DNA of 64,000 nt from the NCBI GenBank assembly GCA_009760855.2, contig WPIO01000168.1, forward strand, positions 55,001 to 119,000, written 5' to 3'. Each line of letters starts with the position of its first letter. Position 1 is the first letter of the stretch. The notes beneath the pieces were generated by a model that saw only the letters and a list, made by a program, of their open reading frames with translations, was not told the origin of the DNA and made no database searches. Source of the stretch: Cristatella mucedo (taxonomy: Eukaryota > Bryozoa > Phylactolaemata > Cristatellidae). Made by a program: the position numbers and the translations under genes. Positions 62,330-64,000 of the stretch are shown one piece after another.

Positions 62330-62590
62330 AAAAAAGGCTAAAAATGCATCTATTTATCACAGAATTTAATTAGTCCATGTGATTAGTTGTTTGTGCTTAT
62401 GCGTGCACACGCTGTGCATGCTGTCATTAACCATATTTGCATGCTGACCCTGTGCATATTGCCTCCAACCACGTTATGCTTGTTTCGTTGAGAATGCTAT
62501 CTGTAACCATTCGATCGTGCTTTCTTTACAGCTTATATAAAGTGCCTAGAAAGAGATTATTTTGAAGGTGCTATACAAATTTATTAGTGT
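62330..62590 (+). mobile_element. LINE-A 3' UTR and tail
   Basis: Starts 'aaaaaggctaaaaatgcat', with UTR landmarks and a shortened stem-loop ('agtgcctagaaagagatta', 'aaggtgctatac'). Confidence 0.75.
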
Positions 62591-62784
62591 TAATCCACCT
62601 GACCCATTTCTGTCCTCGAATGACCTCTCGGCAGCTGGCCTTGCGTAACTAATTTATTGATAATCCTAACTGAAAGGCTTACGAATCGGGTTGAATAGCC
62701 TGATTACCTATTGGCAAATCAGTACCCTACAGATTGCCTTCTGAGGACCTTCGTGAGTGGCTCCCAAGGTATCATGCTGCGTCT

Positions 62785-63205
62785 CGCATTCAAGGTTTTG
62801 TCACTCACTTTTAGCTTTGTGCATTCTCTTGCTCCAGCCTAGCTACTTCGAACTACTTTCCCTAAGGCTAGGCACATTCCTCCGCTCTTCTGATGTAAGT
62901 CGAGCAGCAGTGCCTCCAGGCAACCTCAAATCCGAAAAGTCGGGCTGATGTGGCCCGCCGGCCAAGGTGCTCGCCGCTACCAAGGTCAAGGTGAATGAAT
63001 ATGATAATTTGGTCCTTGGCTCGAGCAACGTGGTATATTTGAAGCGTCTGAATAGAAATTAAGTTGTCTCGGGGCACTATACAAATGAACTATATTTAAA
63101 TCCTTTCGTGACTGCCTTTTGTTTGTAAGCTCCCATAGCCCAGAACTCACTCTGACGTCACGACACCCACGACTTTCGACATTTAAAAAGAAGCTAAAAC
63201 GTAAC
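62785..63205 (+). mobile_element. LINE-A C-terminal fragment split by SINE-T
   Basis: 62785-62927 matches the 'aaggttttgtcactcac' to histidine-rich segment of LINE-A. It resumes at 63098 ('aaatcctttcgtgactgc') to 63205. A SINE-T lies between. Confidence 0.75.
62934..63097 (+). mobile_element. SINE-T in LINE-A, TSD AAATCC
   Basis: Flanked by AAATCC at 62928-62933 and 63098-63103. Diverged head (A box worn, B box 'ggctcgagc' kept) and the LINE-A-like 3' end ('gaatagaaattaagttgtct', 'cggggcactat'). Some extra sequence lies between the boxes. Confidence 0.8.
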
Positions 63206-63235
63206 TGCACCGAGCGAAATTCCACCGTGTGCATG

Positions 63236-63434
63236 TAACCAATCAGAGAAGAGCGGTCGCACTCTAGCACTGTAACCCACAAGAGAAGAATGATCGTACT
63301 GTAGCACTGTAACCAATCTATCTGAGAAGAGCGATCGCACTGTAGCACTGCAACTAATCAGATAAGAGCGATAAGCACTGCAACCAATCGGAGAAGAGCA
63401 ATCGTACCATAGCACTACTGATCAGAGAAGAGCA
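63236..63434. repeat. CCAAT-bearing minisatellite, about 37-41 bp unit
   Basis: Five to six imperfect units of the form gtaaccaatcagagaagagc followed by g(g/a)tcgcactgtagcact. Several keep CCAAT and the palindrome GCGATCGC. No coding potential. Confidence 0.85.
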
Positions 63435-63458
63435 GAGCCACCTAAAACCCTGGATGTT

Positions 63459-63612
63459 ACAGTATCTTGTAAAGGGGCTCTGGCTTCGTGCGATTTCTGC
63501 CACAAGCACAGCTATTGCAGTGGATTTCACACGTCAGATTGAGATCGACTAAACTGAATGAGCTGCTGCTTCCGTCGGGGTTCGGAACTGCTTCTATCGC
63601 AGTCCAGGTATA
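63459..63612 (-). CDS. Possible terminal exon, Cys-containing, unknown
   Basis: The minus frame after an acceptor-like 'tatagacag' reads YTWTAIEAVPNPDGSSSSFS, then SLVDLNLTCEIHCNSCACG to a stop near 63459. Four cysteines sit within 11 residues. There is no partner exon, so this may be chance. Confidence 0.2.
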
Positions 63613-63892
63613 CTGTCTATAACATACGAAGTTATCAATCGATTTTATCACCTCAGCAGCTATTAATAATAAAGTCCCGACGGTCTTTAGTCCGGCTATG
63701 CATTTAGCTTAACCTCGGGCGCGACGTTTTACGTAAGCAACTTTCTGGCTCAAGAGCTAGGCAGACCACCGTGGGCCAGTGGCCCCTTCTACTGCAGCTA
63801 GAGGACAACGGAAGAGGCAAAACTACAGTACTTCCGCTCAGTATATCGGGATCGCGTTAGAATAAACTCTGGAGCCCTGTGAGCTGAAGTTC
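63613..63892. other. No gene seen
   Basis: Unassigned; contains a single AATAAA-like stretch near 63667 and an AATAAA at about 63862. Confidence 0.3.
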
Positions 63893-64000
63893 GTACATTG
63901 ACAGACTCATTATCTCTTGTGACTCATGTGCATGGCCCTACCCACATCAAGGGTCACACACTCGACCAAATTTTCTCATATAACTGCACTTTGTCATCAC
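63893..64000 (+). mobile_element. LINE-A endonuclease fragment running off the window
   Basis: Encodes LTDSLSLVTHVHGPTHIKGH and on to IFSYNCTLSS, the segment after the GDFN motif that includes the THxxGHTLD pattern of APE-type LINE endonucleases. Better preserved than the equivalent at 49.3 kb. Truncated by the window end. Confidence 0.75.

Noticed and set aside
63623-63635. loxP-like half site (12 of 13 bases)
   Set aside because: Only one arm, with no spacer and inverted second arm; chance match.

Overview
This window is animal nuclear DNA, with no sign of bacterial, organelle or viral-genome organisation. Genes have GT-AG introns, intergenic and intronic DNA is packed with LINEs, tRNA-derived SINEs, a Ty3/Gypsy-type LTR retrotransposon and Tc1/mariner remnants, and simple repeats are common. 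One gene is a convincing LRRC46 homologue (a ciliary/flagellar leucine-rich-repeat protein), so a ciliated animal is expected. The density of CR1/L2-type LINEs suits a non-vertebrate metazoan. I cannot name the species from the sequence.

Layout. 1-8 kb: GC-rich, CAG-rich sequence ending at an AATAAA, a LINE-B copy, scrambled Tc1/mariner fragments, a degenerate satellite-like block, a CpG-rich block and a perfect 27-bp-arm hairpin. 11.3-23.6 kb (+): five-exon LRRC46 homologue whose introns are loaded with LINE-A, LINE-B and SINE copies. 24-30 kb: LINE-A and a long, decayed LINE-B (endonuclease plus RT) carrying a diverged solo LTR. 29.9-34.5 kb: Ty3/Gypsy-type element with two similar LTRs, gag, protease, RT, RNase H and integrase, broken in several places. 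41-59 kb: a segmental duplication with two copies of a two-exon beta-propeller-like gene (minus strand), intact at 46.1-47.6 kb and frameshifted at 56.0-57.3 kb. Part of the same duplicon (called Repeat-C here) occurs a third time, split by the LTR element. 57-64 kb: more LINE-A, a SINE with clear target-site duplications, a CCAAT-bearing minisatellite, and a paralogue of the 6.1-6.6 kb promoter-like block.

Repeat names used here are local. LINE-A is a CR1/L2-superfamily LINE with a (TAA)n-type tail. LINE-B is a second CR1/L2-like LINE whose 3' end is a short gacggagata motif plus (TTACA)n. SINE-T is a tRNA-derived SINE whose 3' end copies the LINE-A tail, including a conserved stem-loop. This suggests LINE-A supplies the reverse transcriptase that moves SINE-T. 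Nested insertions with recoverable target-site duplications give a relative chronology. Family assignments rest on motif recognition and comparisons between copies within the window; no database search was possible.
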